Source: Solanum dulcamara
Lineage: Eukaryota; Streptophyta; Magnoliopsida; Solanales; Solanaceae
Direction: 5' to 3'
Assembly (NCBI RefSeq): GCF_947179165.1
Contig: NC_077248.1
Coordinates: 51,861,732-51,925,731 of the forward strand
DNA: 64,000 nucleotides
Shown in pieces: positions 55,111 through 64,000 of the stretch (the stretch's first letter is position 1; the number at the start of each line of letters is the position of its first letter). A program made the translations under genes and the position numbers. The notes under the pieces were generated by a model. The model saw only the letters and a program-made list of their open reading frames with translations, had not been told where the DNA came from and ran no database searches.

Positions 55111-56624
55111 CCAAGCTTAGTCTTCAATCCCCTAATTTGACTATAATCAGGAAGCAGGTATCCAGGTTTTTGGTAATGCATGTTTATTAATAAACTTAAT
55201 GTTGTATCTTTTACAGATATACCTGCACAATGGATTAGCCAGAAGTGGAGAAAAGTCAAGAAGATTTGAGCAGTCACATTCATACTACAAAGAGGGACAT
55301 GGTCCCTACTCAAGGTTTGCATTCTTAATATTATTCTAAATTGCTTTTAAGAACTGACATGACTGCTACGTGTTGGCTGCCTTTTTCTTCTGACCGTTGT
55401 CAAATCACATTTATCTAAAATCCTTGAGATTTTAGATGAAGTAATTCCTCATTTGGTTGAACTTCCTTTAGAAACCACTTCCACAATAGTCAATCCTCCA
55501 GTTCCAGTTGATGAACATTCATTTGAAACCTCTATCAAAACCTCATTTCTTTTGTCTCTCAACCCGACAAACCAAAATCACCAAATATCGACATACCAAG
55601 TCCAAATCTTGTTATTCTCCTACCTTGGACCTCAATACCCCTTAAATTCTTATGGAATCCCTGAGCAAGATGGATGATGTCAATCTTTCAATACTTATGA
55701 TGGAACACATTGCTAAGATTATGACTACCAAAGATGGAAAATATGGTATGGGCTATGGGTATTGCTAGGAAAAGTCTTCAAGGAGAGTGACATAACCATT
55801 GGAAAAGGGGTGAAAGGAATAATGAAGAAGGTTATATCCCTCAAGACACATATGAAGTATGAATGTGTTGAAGGAAGAGGAAGGAAGAAAGGTAAATTGC
55901 AAGTCTCTGAGCTTCAGGATAATCAAGAGTAATTGAAGCATGAACTAGAGGTAATGTCCTTGTTGGTGGCAAAGAAGGATAATGAAATTTCTCAATTAAA
56001 GTCTTAGTTGGCGAAAACATCTTAGGAGGGACCAGGTTCAGAAAAACTCTCATCTCTAAAGGCCCAAAATGCTCAGCTTACTGCTAAGGTAAAGGCCAAA
56101 AGGACAAATTAGTGAAGAATCATGCTGAAGTTGAAGCTCTCCTTACCCTCGTCCTTCAATCCCTTACTCCCAAACCTCTCTCTTTCTAAATGTCTCATGT
56201 CCTAAAGTCCTATTTTTACCCTCTTCTTCTGGTAGTTTAATTTTGGTTTTTGATTGCACTTTATTTCAGTATTTTGAAATGCTTATCTTATATTTGTAAA
56301 TATATGTTTTTTAAGATCACTTGTCTCTATTCCTCACTTCATGCTTTTCTTAGTTTCTAGTTATCTCTGTGGCTATGATTTTATCATAACTTGCATGTTC
56401 TTTAACTTGGTTTACTTCTTGCCTATTTAATGATGTCAAAAAGAGGATGTATAGGTTGTGTATGGGTTGATTGGTTTGATATGTTGTAATGCTGATGGAA
56501 ACCAAATGTGGAATGGGACCTGGTTGAAAAGGGGAAGTATTTGTTGAAAGGGAAAAGTATTTGTGAAAGAGGGAAGTATTGATTGTGAGACTAATAAACT
56601 TTTTGCAGTTGAGTTTGTCATCAT
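55111..56624 (+). other. Post-pol (envelope-like) region of the SIRE-like element
   Basis: No intact gene. Pieces of a protein-like text remain: VIPHLVELPLETTSTIVNPP (about 55440), then SDITIGKGVKGIMKK and KHELEVMSLLVAKKDNEISQ (about 55780-56010), with heptad spacing like a coiled coil. In Sireviruses an additional reading frame of unclear, sometimes envelope-like, role is found here. Stops are frequent; the last 450 bp before the polypurine tract are T-rich noncoding. Confidence 0.6.
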
Positions 56625-56639
56625 CAAAAAAAGGGAAAT
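56625..56639 (+). promoter_or_regulatory. Polypurine tract of the SIRE-like element
   Basis: AAAAAAAGGGAAAT directly precedes the 3' LTR. It would prime plus-strand synthesis. Confidence 0.75.
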
Positions 56640-57490
56640 TTTTAGATTATAGTTTTGATTATTTGACAAACTGAGATTTGGTATGGGACCTGATCTCATG
56701 ATAGAATCATTTTATGCAAACTGAAAGTGATAGCTACAAATAGTACATTGCCAGCAACTATCTTTTGTTAGTGCACGGGATGTGTCAGTGTGGCAGGCCA
56801 TTTGGCCAACAGAATTTCTACAGAAGGACACGATCATCCTATATTATGTGTAGTCAATATGGGCATAAACAAGCTTTTTCACAGAAGGACACGGTCATCC
56901 TGTATTATGTGTAGTCAATATGGGCACAAACAAGCTTTTTCAAATTATCTCTTTCACAACAAAAAAAACAGAATATTTATTCTCTAGAAATATTGACGAA
57001 GGAATAGCAATGGAACTCAAGATTTTCATTGTCAATGTTTATTGTTTCTAAGATTTATTTCTTTGCTCATTTTATGTAAACCAAGTCCTGATCTATAAAA
57101 GAACTTGGTGTTCATCTTGAATCATTTTTATCATTCTGCAATTCGTAGCTAGAGTTAGCATGGATAAGCTTTGAAGTCTAAATTAATCTGAGGGGATTAG
57201 TTTAGTAGGAAACAAAGGTGTTTCTTAATGGTTAAAGATTTTAGGTTATCATAGTAAGAGGGAATGTATTAAGAGTTTAATTCTTGGAATTACATAAGTT
57301 TGTAATCATTGTTTCTCCTTGATGATTATGGAATCTTGGTGAAATACTGTGAGATAGGTCGTGGTTTTTCCTCCCCTGAGCAAGGTGATTTCCACATAAG
57401 ATACTTGTGTCTTTATTTATTATTCTTTACTGTTCTTGTTGTAGTAAGGGATCAGTTTGAGTGTTAGTTTTGAGAGAGTACAGGCCATCA
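56640..57490 (+). repeat. 3' LTR of the SIRE-like element, 851 bp
   Basis: It starts TTTTAGATTATAG (TGTT has become TTTT) and ends GGCCATCA. It is 68 bp longer than the 5' LTR, mainly because of a 61 bp tandem duplication at 56820-56941. Confidence 0.93.
56820..56941. repeat. 61 bp tandem duplication unique to the 3' LTR
   Basis: Copies 56820-56880 and 56881-56941 both begin ACAGAAGGACACG and end CAAGCTTTTTC, with three differences between them. The 5' LTR has one copy (about 49292-49351) that differs from both at more sites. Confidence 0.95.
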
Positions 57491-57495
57491 ACAGT

Positions 57496-58098
57496 GAGGA
57501 TGATTTTCTCAAGCGAGGCATAAAGTTTAATGAAATCAATTAATTAGCCTTTTAATTTATGATGTTTAACACCTTGAACTTTCGACTAAGAATAGAATCG
57601 TATCGACCTGGGTGAAAGTTTTATTGTTCCTAGGTTTAAATATAATTTGTGAGTGTGGAACTGTATTGGATTTGAGTTAAGGTCATAAGGAACCTCTAGC
57701 ACAAAGTCGAGTTGAGAGCTTTCCTAATGACTAAATTTTTGTGTAAGTTCATACCGTTTGGCAATCATATAATTGTATAGTTCTCACAATCACTTTCTTA
57801 GAATAAGACTTAATTACAGATTGTACAATTATAACAATATATACTTCTTCCTATAGTAGAATTCTAACTCTACAGTTGTAAAGCTATAAGTATTTTCTAT
57901 TGTATTATTCTATCAATAGAGAAAATGATTCAGAATATCTCACGTCCTTCTATCATGGTGTTAAGAGACATTCTCTAAAAAAAATCCATGCTTTTTTTCC
58001 TTCTACATAGGTATCTTGCTACCTACCTTTTGGATCTCTGTTTTCTCTGCACAAGTACCCTGTACCTTTTTTCCTCTTTGTTGTATTCTGTCAGCTCA
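57496..58098 (+). repeat. Probable LTR and leader of another copia element
   Basis: It lies just before a copia gag start. TGGTGTTAAGAG at 57956-57967 is a plausible decayed tRNA-Met primer site (TGGTATCAGAGC), preceded by LTR-like AT-rich text (CTAACTCTACAG, CTATCAATAG). The LTR start was not found; it may be left of the SIRE-like insertion. Confidence 0.4.
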
Positions 58099-58650
58099 AT
58101 GGATTCACAATCATCCTCTCAAGATTTTCTCTTCACAAAATTGGATGGTTGTAATTTTTCTGTATGGGAATTCCATTTTGGAATATTTGTTCAAGGAAAG
58201 GGACTTTTTGGGTGGTTAGATGGTTCTGCTCGTCTACCAACAAAAACAAAAGAGTTGGATCTATGGAAAGGGAATTAGGCAAATGTAATCATTTGGATGC
58301 TCAATTTGATACATGTTGACATTGCTATGGGACTTAGACTATTTAGTTTTATTTTAGAGATTTGGCTCCACCTCCGTACTGTCTATCAACAAAGTAATCT
58401 CGCACAAGAAATTAAAGTGGAACGCAATATTATCAAATATACATAGGGGGACAAGAATGTTTTCTCCTTTTACGTAGGCTTACAGTTGCTCTGGTCAGAA
58501 CAAGATCAAACTTCTGGGCGAAATATGTCTATGATAGGGCTCAAAGATGTGTTAAGGGAATGACAAAAGACAAGGATGGTGCAGTTCTTAATGAATCTCA
58601 ACCCTGAATTTGAGCCAATTTATGGTAGTTTGTTGAAATGAGAAGTCACA
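58099..58650 (+). pseudogene. Copia gag, cut by a gypsy element
   Basis: MDSQSSSQDFLFTKLDGCNF starts at 58099. Blocks: SVWEFHFGIFVQGKGLFGWL, then after a stop at 58276 VIIWMLNLIHVDIAMGLRLF, LRTVYQQSNLAQEIKVE, FSFYVGLQLLWSEQDQ, MQFLMNLNPEFEPIYGSLL. This is a known copia gag type. It ends where the LTR starting at 58651 was inserted; the continuation is outside the window. Confidence 0.82.
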
Positions 58651-61540
58651 TGTCACGACCCAACCCCGTAGGCCATGACGGGTGCCTGAAATGGACATAT
58701 ATGTCCTGGCTAGCTATACATAGTCTGTCCCCTGGTTATACTCACAATACATCAACAGATAAGAAAACCTATAAGCCGACAAGGCTATTGTAACACATGG
58801 GGTCGTTCCGTGATACACATATACGCGAGCCGACAAGGCCTCCATGACACCGGGAATGCCCAAAATTATAAGTCATACCAGTACAGCCATATATACCCAT
58901 ATATACAGCTCATATACCACTCATGCACAGCTCATATACAGCTTAGATATAGTCCATATACAACTTATATACAGTTTATATATACATACGCTCTACACAC
59001 ATACAACCCACATTTGTATCCACAGACCTCTAAGAGTCAGAAAAAAAGTAACTTAAGGCGGGACAGGGCCCCCGCCGTACCCGTGAATGAACAAATATAT
59101 ACATCAGAACTTAGTACCCAAAATTTACCTCCAGCACAATGGAGCGCTCTTAGACCGCTGAGTGGGACTCCTACGCTGGCGGATCCTCAACCTATGTACC
59201 TGTATCTGTGGGCATGAAATGCAGCCCCCCTGAAGAAAGGGGGTCAGTACGACATATGTACTGAGTATGTAAAGTATAACATAATATAACTAGAGGTATA
59301 TCCAAAACAGAGGAACAAGAGAACAATTTATCAAGTCAGAAACATGTACCTGTATTCTGTAAATTATAAAGACATGCATGCTCAGATTTTCAATATAGCC
59401 AGCCCCATCAGGGGTCCGGTGAATCATATATGTAGTATCAGTATCAGGCCCCGTGCCATCGCCACCTTATTACAACACATCATCATCATATATACACATA
59501 CGTACCCGACCCTCTAGTTAAGGGCTCGGTGGACAATGCAGTGAATTGCACGAATCTGGTAACTGGCCCAGGACTCGGAGAAGAAGTGTTACAGTATACA
59601 TGAGTAGAGTAGTGATAAACCAAATACAGTTTAAATCATTGTTTGAGACTCAACTATATAAGAGGACTAAGTTATTGTCTAAGAATTCGAGTAACAGTAT
59701 AGTCATTCCAGCTGCTCTCTAAGTGCCTTTAGGGGCTACATTAATTACATCTCGAGGTTCCTAGACATATACCAAAGTAGGACTATTCACCTAAGAACTC
59801 CAGAGTATTCGTCTTCGAATAATTTTATGACTAGGAGTCTGTATATTCATTAAGTCCTCAGTGTATAAAAGATTCAAGGAAATTAGCTTAACTATCATAC
59901 AAGCTTTAACACTCAGAATTGAATAAGGAGCATTCAAGTATGGAATTACTTTAGGCGTTATATCACTGCTTACTTACCTCTACGACATGCCAAAAGAAAA
60001 GAAGGGACAGGCTTCACATACCTCTTATGGACTTCCCTTAGTCGTATTTACGTCGTCGTCCTCGAAACCTATTTAACACGAAAATATGGCAAGTATTAAC
60101 AACCTTAGATTTTTCATCAACTTAGGCTACCCACTAGTATTCATAGCATTCATCCCCTCTCTTGCCTTCTCGACTAGTTCCTTAACTAGTTAAGGTGTTA
60201 ATGGAAATCAGACAACACCTCCCCTATAATGTGTCCTATCTGAATTTTCCAACCATGTCCTTAACACCTGAATCCAACCAAAAATACAACCAGCAGCTCA
60301 TATATATATAACATGGCAACATTACACAATATAAACTCCAACCGACTCGCCCGAAGTTACGATACCAAAAGAGGGTTTCTAGTTTCTATTTTGTGGAACC
60401 TTTAATTGTACGAAGCGGGGGGTCATGTGGATGTAAACAGCAGCTACCCCACCTCATTTAGAGCACTCTTAGACCCTGAAACATGCAACAACACAACCAG
60501 CAGCAGCCCCCACACGCACAACACCTTATTTTGACAAGTATTTAACTATAGCGATTCCAAATTCGTTTATTTCGAACGCCGAACTTTTCAAACCTCTTCC
60601 CCAACTTCCAGAAGCCCCTAAGGTGTGTAATACACCCTAATTTAATATCATAAACTTTACATTAGAGGGGAAGAACTTACCTTTCCCGAAATTGGCTAGA
60701 ACTCGCCAAAATCGCACCTCAGAATTTGTTTTAGCGTGCTGAATCATCGTGGCAGCTTGCTGTCCATTTTTTGGCTGCAACGAACTCTAATTTTATTCTA
60801 CTAATACTTCCATATAATTGTGTTATATGCTATATAATTAATTTATGGAATGAAATTGGGACTTACCTTATTTTTCTCCCAAGCCATCGCAATTTTCTCT
60901 TTAGCTCTAGGGTTTGTTTTCTCTTATTTTGGCTGAAATTTGAGGAACAAACTGAAGTATATGATTCATATACATACATATATGTGGATGTAGGGTGTGA
61001 TACGTGTCATCCCCAAGAGGTGACACGTGTCCAGCCTCTATTGGGCCACCGTCTCTATATGCTGAAGGAGGGGCTTCCACGTGGCAGTGGGGCCTACCTC
61101 CCCCAAGCAGGTGGGTCACCTAATTGACCCCAAGTAGGTGGGTCACCTGCTTGATTAGGTGCTTCCACATGTCACCCTTCCATTGGCTGCCCCGTACAAG
61201 TTTTTTTCCTCCTCGTGGGTTCGTAATCTCATCCGTAATCGCATCTCGCTTTAAGAGCCTATGAAACCCTTGCTACGTAAGCTTGGTATGTAATCAAGTA
61301 ACTCAAGTATGTAAGACTTCTAAATTAGTAGTTTACGTAGATAAGTCGAGTCCTACGACTCGTTACTTGGCCTCCAACTCCTTTCAACTTCTCTTGACCC
61401 TATTTCCCACCTTCCCTACCATGGGGTGTCACATTCTCCCTTCTTAGAGTTGTTCAATAGGGTCGTAACTTAAGTAGCTCATATACTAGCTTCTAAGTAA
61501 CTTAAGGAACCTTCCAAGTTCAAAGATGTGGGGTGTAACA
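58651..61540 (-). repeat. 3' LTR of the right-hand gypsy element, 2890 bp
   Basis: In window sense it starts TGTCACGACCCAACCCCG and ends GTGGGGTGTAACA; in element sense TGTTACACCCC...GGTCGTGACA. A run of TACAGCTCATATAC-like units lies at 58890-59000. Small frames inside it are chance. Confidence 0.88.
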
Positions 61541-61556
61541 TCCTTCCCCCTTTTAT
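61541..61556 (-). promoter_or_regulatory. Polypurine tract
   Basis: On the - strand AAAAGGGGGAAGGA lies directly before the LTR start TGTTACACCCC. It fixes the inner LTR boundary. Confidence 0.85.
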
Positions 61557-61679
61557 AACATTCGTCCCCGAATGTTAACTACAACTTCCCTTAAGACTAT
61601 ATATAGATTATAGAAAGGTTCCTTTCTTTTATGATATCACATACTTTTATATCCATGTCTTTAATATACAAGTATTCAG

Positions 61680-62960
61680 GAGTCAGGGTTACCTGTAGAT
61701 ATCGGGAACAGGTATGGATACCTATGTCTCATGTCCTCTTCGGCTTCCTAGGTCATTTTCTCCCGATTCCTATTCTGCCACAGCACCTTAACCGAGGCTA
61801 TGTCTTTAGTTCGCAATTTTCTAATCTATCGATCTAGGATGGCGACTGGTTGTTCTTCATAGGCTAGCTCTTCAATGACCTAGATTCATCCATGGAATGT
61901 ACTCAGGACGGGTCACCTACACATCTGCGAAGCATCGATACATGGAAAACTGGATGTACTGCTTCTAAGTCTACTGGCAAGTCTAATTCATAGGCAACCT
62001 TGCCTATTCAGCGAAGGATCAAGTAAGGGACAATATATTTCGGACTCAACTTCCCTTTCTTACCGAACCTCATTACTCCTTTCATGAGAGATACTTTTAA
62101 AAACACCTATTCGCCTACTTGAAACTCCAACGGTCGACGTCGGTTGTCTGTGTATGACTTTTGTCGACTTTGGGCAGTTAATAATCTCTTTCGAATAAGC
62201 TTTACCTTTTCCACTACTTGTTGGACTATATCTGGACCCATTAGTTGTGTTTCGCCAACATCGAACCAACCGATAGGTGACCTGCACTTTCTGTCGTATA
62301 AAGCCTCATATGACGCCATCTGAATGCTGGAGTGATAACTGTTATTATAGGCAAACTCAATAAGTAGTATATGATCATCCCATCTACCTTTAAAGTCAAT
62401 TATACAGGCTTGCAACATATCCTCTAGTGTCTGAATAGTACGCTCGGCCTGCCCATCAGTTTGGGGATGAAATGTTGTACTAAGGCTTACTTGCATTCCT
62501 AAGCCTTCCTAGAATGACCGCGAAAAATAGGCTGTAAACTGGGCTCCCCTGTACGAAATAATAGATGTAGGAACTCCATAAAGTTGTACTATTTCCTTGA
62601 CGTACAACTTCGCATAATCCTCGGCGGAGTATGTGGTCTTGACTGGGAGCAAGTGGGCTGATTTTGTCAACCTATCCGCAATAACCCATATAGAATCCTA
62701 CTTCCGGGGAGTACGAGGTAAGCCAGTAATGAAATCCATGTTAATCGCTTCCCATTTCCAGGTTGGAATCTCCATCTCCTGTAGTAGCCCACCTGGTTTT
62801 TGTTGTTCAACTTTAACTTGCTGGCAATTTGGGCATTGGGTTACGAACTCTGCTACATCCCATTTTATACCGTCCCACCAATATAAACATTTGAGGTCGT
62901 GATACATCTTGGTTGACCCCGGATGAATGGAATAACGGGCATAATGTGCCTCTCCCATTA
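61680..62960 (-). pseudogene. Gypsy integrase with chromodomain-like tail
   Basis: Zinc-binding region at 62958-62820: HPGSTKMYHDLKCLYWWDG then CPNCQQVK. Core: INMDFITGLPR (first Asp), SIISYRGAQFT where SDRG is usual (second Asp is Tyr), GQAERTIQTLEDMLQ (Glu kept). C-terminus: AQSRQKSYTDNRRRPLEF, a stop, [38 protein letters not shown]. Tail at about 61780-61840 gives DRQIRKLRTKDIA. The Asp to Tyr change and three or more stops make it inactive. Confidence 0.87.
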
Positions 62961-64000
62961 CTTGCTACCACAAACCTGCAACTTTCGGTACACAGACTCT
63001 GCCTCGATATTATAGTATCCCACCGGTCGTGAGTTCAAATAGAGTCTTTTCCTTTTAGAGAGTTCCATCTCTATACTGTGCTAGAACAGGGTCCTGGTAT
63101 GGACATTATTTTACTTCCTCCATGATGAAGGATTCAGCCATTCCTCGAACAGAAACCCCGTCATCACCTGAATCAACTAAGCGGACTCCAAGGTTGGCAA
63201 GCTGGCAGATCTCATAGATCATCTCCTTTCGTTCCAGTTGTACCTCTACCAAGCTACCCATTGATTTACGGCTGAGCGAATCCGCCACCATATTTGCCTT
63301 GCCTGGGTGGTATAAAATGTCGACATCATAATCTTTCAATAACTCCAACCACCTTCTCTGTCGCAAGTTTAGCTCCTTCTGCTTAAAGATATACTGAAGG
63401 CTTTTGTGGTCCGTATAAATGTCAACATGTACACCATATAGGTAGTGTCTCCATATTTTCAAGGCATGGATCAACGCTGCTAATTCTAGATCATGGGTTA
63501 GATAATTCTTTTCGTGCTTCCTAAGCTGTCGGGAGGCATAAGCTACAACTCTACCATTCTGCATCAGAACGCACCCTAGTCTAATACCAGAGGCGTCATA
63601 ATAAATAACATAACCGTTTGGTCCATCAGGGAGAGTTAGAACAGGAGCTATAGTTAACTTTTCCTTTAACCACTAGAAGCTTCATTCAAAAGTAACAGTC
63701 CATTGGAATTTAGCCATTTTTTGAGTCAGCCTTGTTAAAGGCGCTGAGATGGAAGCAAACCCTTCCACGAACCTTCTATAATACCCTGCTAACCCCAAGA
63801 AGCTTCACACCTCCATAGGGGTTGTAGGTCTTGGCCAAGCCTTTACGGCCTCAATTTTCTGCGTATCTATGTGAATACCATCAGTCCCAATAATATGTCC
63901 TAGAAAAGCCACTGAAGTTAACCAAAATTCGCATTTAGAGAACTTAACGTAGAATTGCTGGTGTTGAAGTACTCCCAGTACCACCCGTAAATGATCTACA
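62961..64000 (-). pseudogene. Gypsy reverse transcriptase end and RNase H
   Basis: From the window edge downward: FYVKFSKCEFWLTSVAFLGH, GIHIDTQKIEAVKAWPRP, LGLAGYYRRFVEGFASI. RNase [85 protein letters not shown]. The acidic residues of RNase H are kept. A stop at about 63815 and one near 63680 interrupt the connection; 63564-63106 is open. Confidence 0.88.

Larger units (their letters stand above)
49116..57490 (+). mobile_element. Complete SIRE-like Ty1/copia element, 8.4 kb
   Basis: Both LTRs, primer site, gag, protease, integrase, reverse transcriptase, RNase H, a 1.5 kb post-pol region and a polypurine tract are present in order. The target duplication ACAGT is exact (49111-49115, 57491-57495). 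Gag has two zinc knuckles and a long Lys/Asp-rich region. The extra region between RNase H and 3' LTR is typical of Sireviruses. Many stops show that it is dead, but no large deletion or nested insertion is present. Confidence 0.93.
58651..64000 (-). mobile_element. Gypsy chromovirus-like element, 3' part, runs off the window
   Basis: The 3' LTR (58651-61540) is followed by a polypurine tract, integrase, RNase H and the end of reverse transcriptase, all on the - strand. The rest lies beyond 64000. It inserted into a copia gag. Its pol frames are longer and cleaner than those of the element at 10345, so it is probably younger (inference). TSD cannot be tested here. Confidence 0.9.

Noticed and set aside
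58810..59217. 135-codon frame rich in Tyr, Thr and His
   Set aside because: It derives from TACAGCTCATATAC-like repeats in the gypsy LTR.

Overview
The window is plant nuclear DNA, almost certainly from a Solanaceae genome. It holds one intact cellular gene, a seven-exon plastid transketolase at 44547-47294 on the + strand. Nearly everything else is transposable elements, mostly dead and nested in one another. The family call rests on three things read here: the transketolase transit peptide begins [12 protein letters not shown], as remembered for nightshade transketolases; two SINE remnants have the TS-like body with a TTG tail; and several long gypsy LTRs end in a GTCACGACCC-type terminus. 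The species is not determined.

Layout, left to right. 1-~6300: 3' part of an old Athila/TAT-like Ty3-gypsy element (+) with dead RNase H and integrase, a plant transposon-protein (PF20167-like) remnant and a probable 3' LTR. 6876-10048: left end of a Ty1-copia element (+): LTR, tRNA-Met primer site, gag, protease. 10049-22090: an older gypsy LTR fragment split by an 11.6 kb gypsy element on the - strand (10345-21913) with 3.2-3.3 kb LTRs. 22501-24584: a solo LTR. 24846-25368: a 520 bp mosaic trinucleotide microsatellite. 25369-30582: AT-rich spacer with a SINE bounded by a 22 bp target duplication, a hAT-type MITE with an 8 bp duplication, a second MITE, a 1.8 kb-spaced inverted repeat, tandem duplications and a probable plastid trnI-GAU fragment. 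30588-41448: a copia element (duplication GAAAT) whose 5' LTR is split by a 1011 bp Tourist-like element (TAA) and whose pol is split by a deleted gypsy element at 34698-39599 (TTATG). 41454-44320: spacer, MITE ends and a LINE tail. 44321-47620: transketolase promoter, gene and 3' region. 48562-48716: a second SINE. 49116-57490: a complete SIRE-like copia element (duplication ACAGT) with two LTRs and a post-pol region. 57496-58650: start of another copia element, cut by a gypsy element (58651 to the window end, - strand).

The transketolase is a single-gene island. Transposon sequence ends about 230 bp before its start codon and resumes about 1.3 kb after its stop. It acts in the Calvin cycle and the plastid pentose phosphate pathway and has no functional link to its neighbours. 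I found no intact retrotransposon reading frame and no multi-gene system. The most informative content is the insertion record: four exact target-site duplications of 5 bp or more, an exact TAA, several near-exact ones, and two three-layer nests that fix the order of events.
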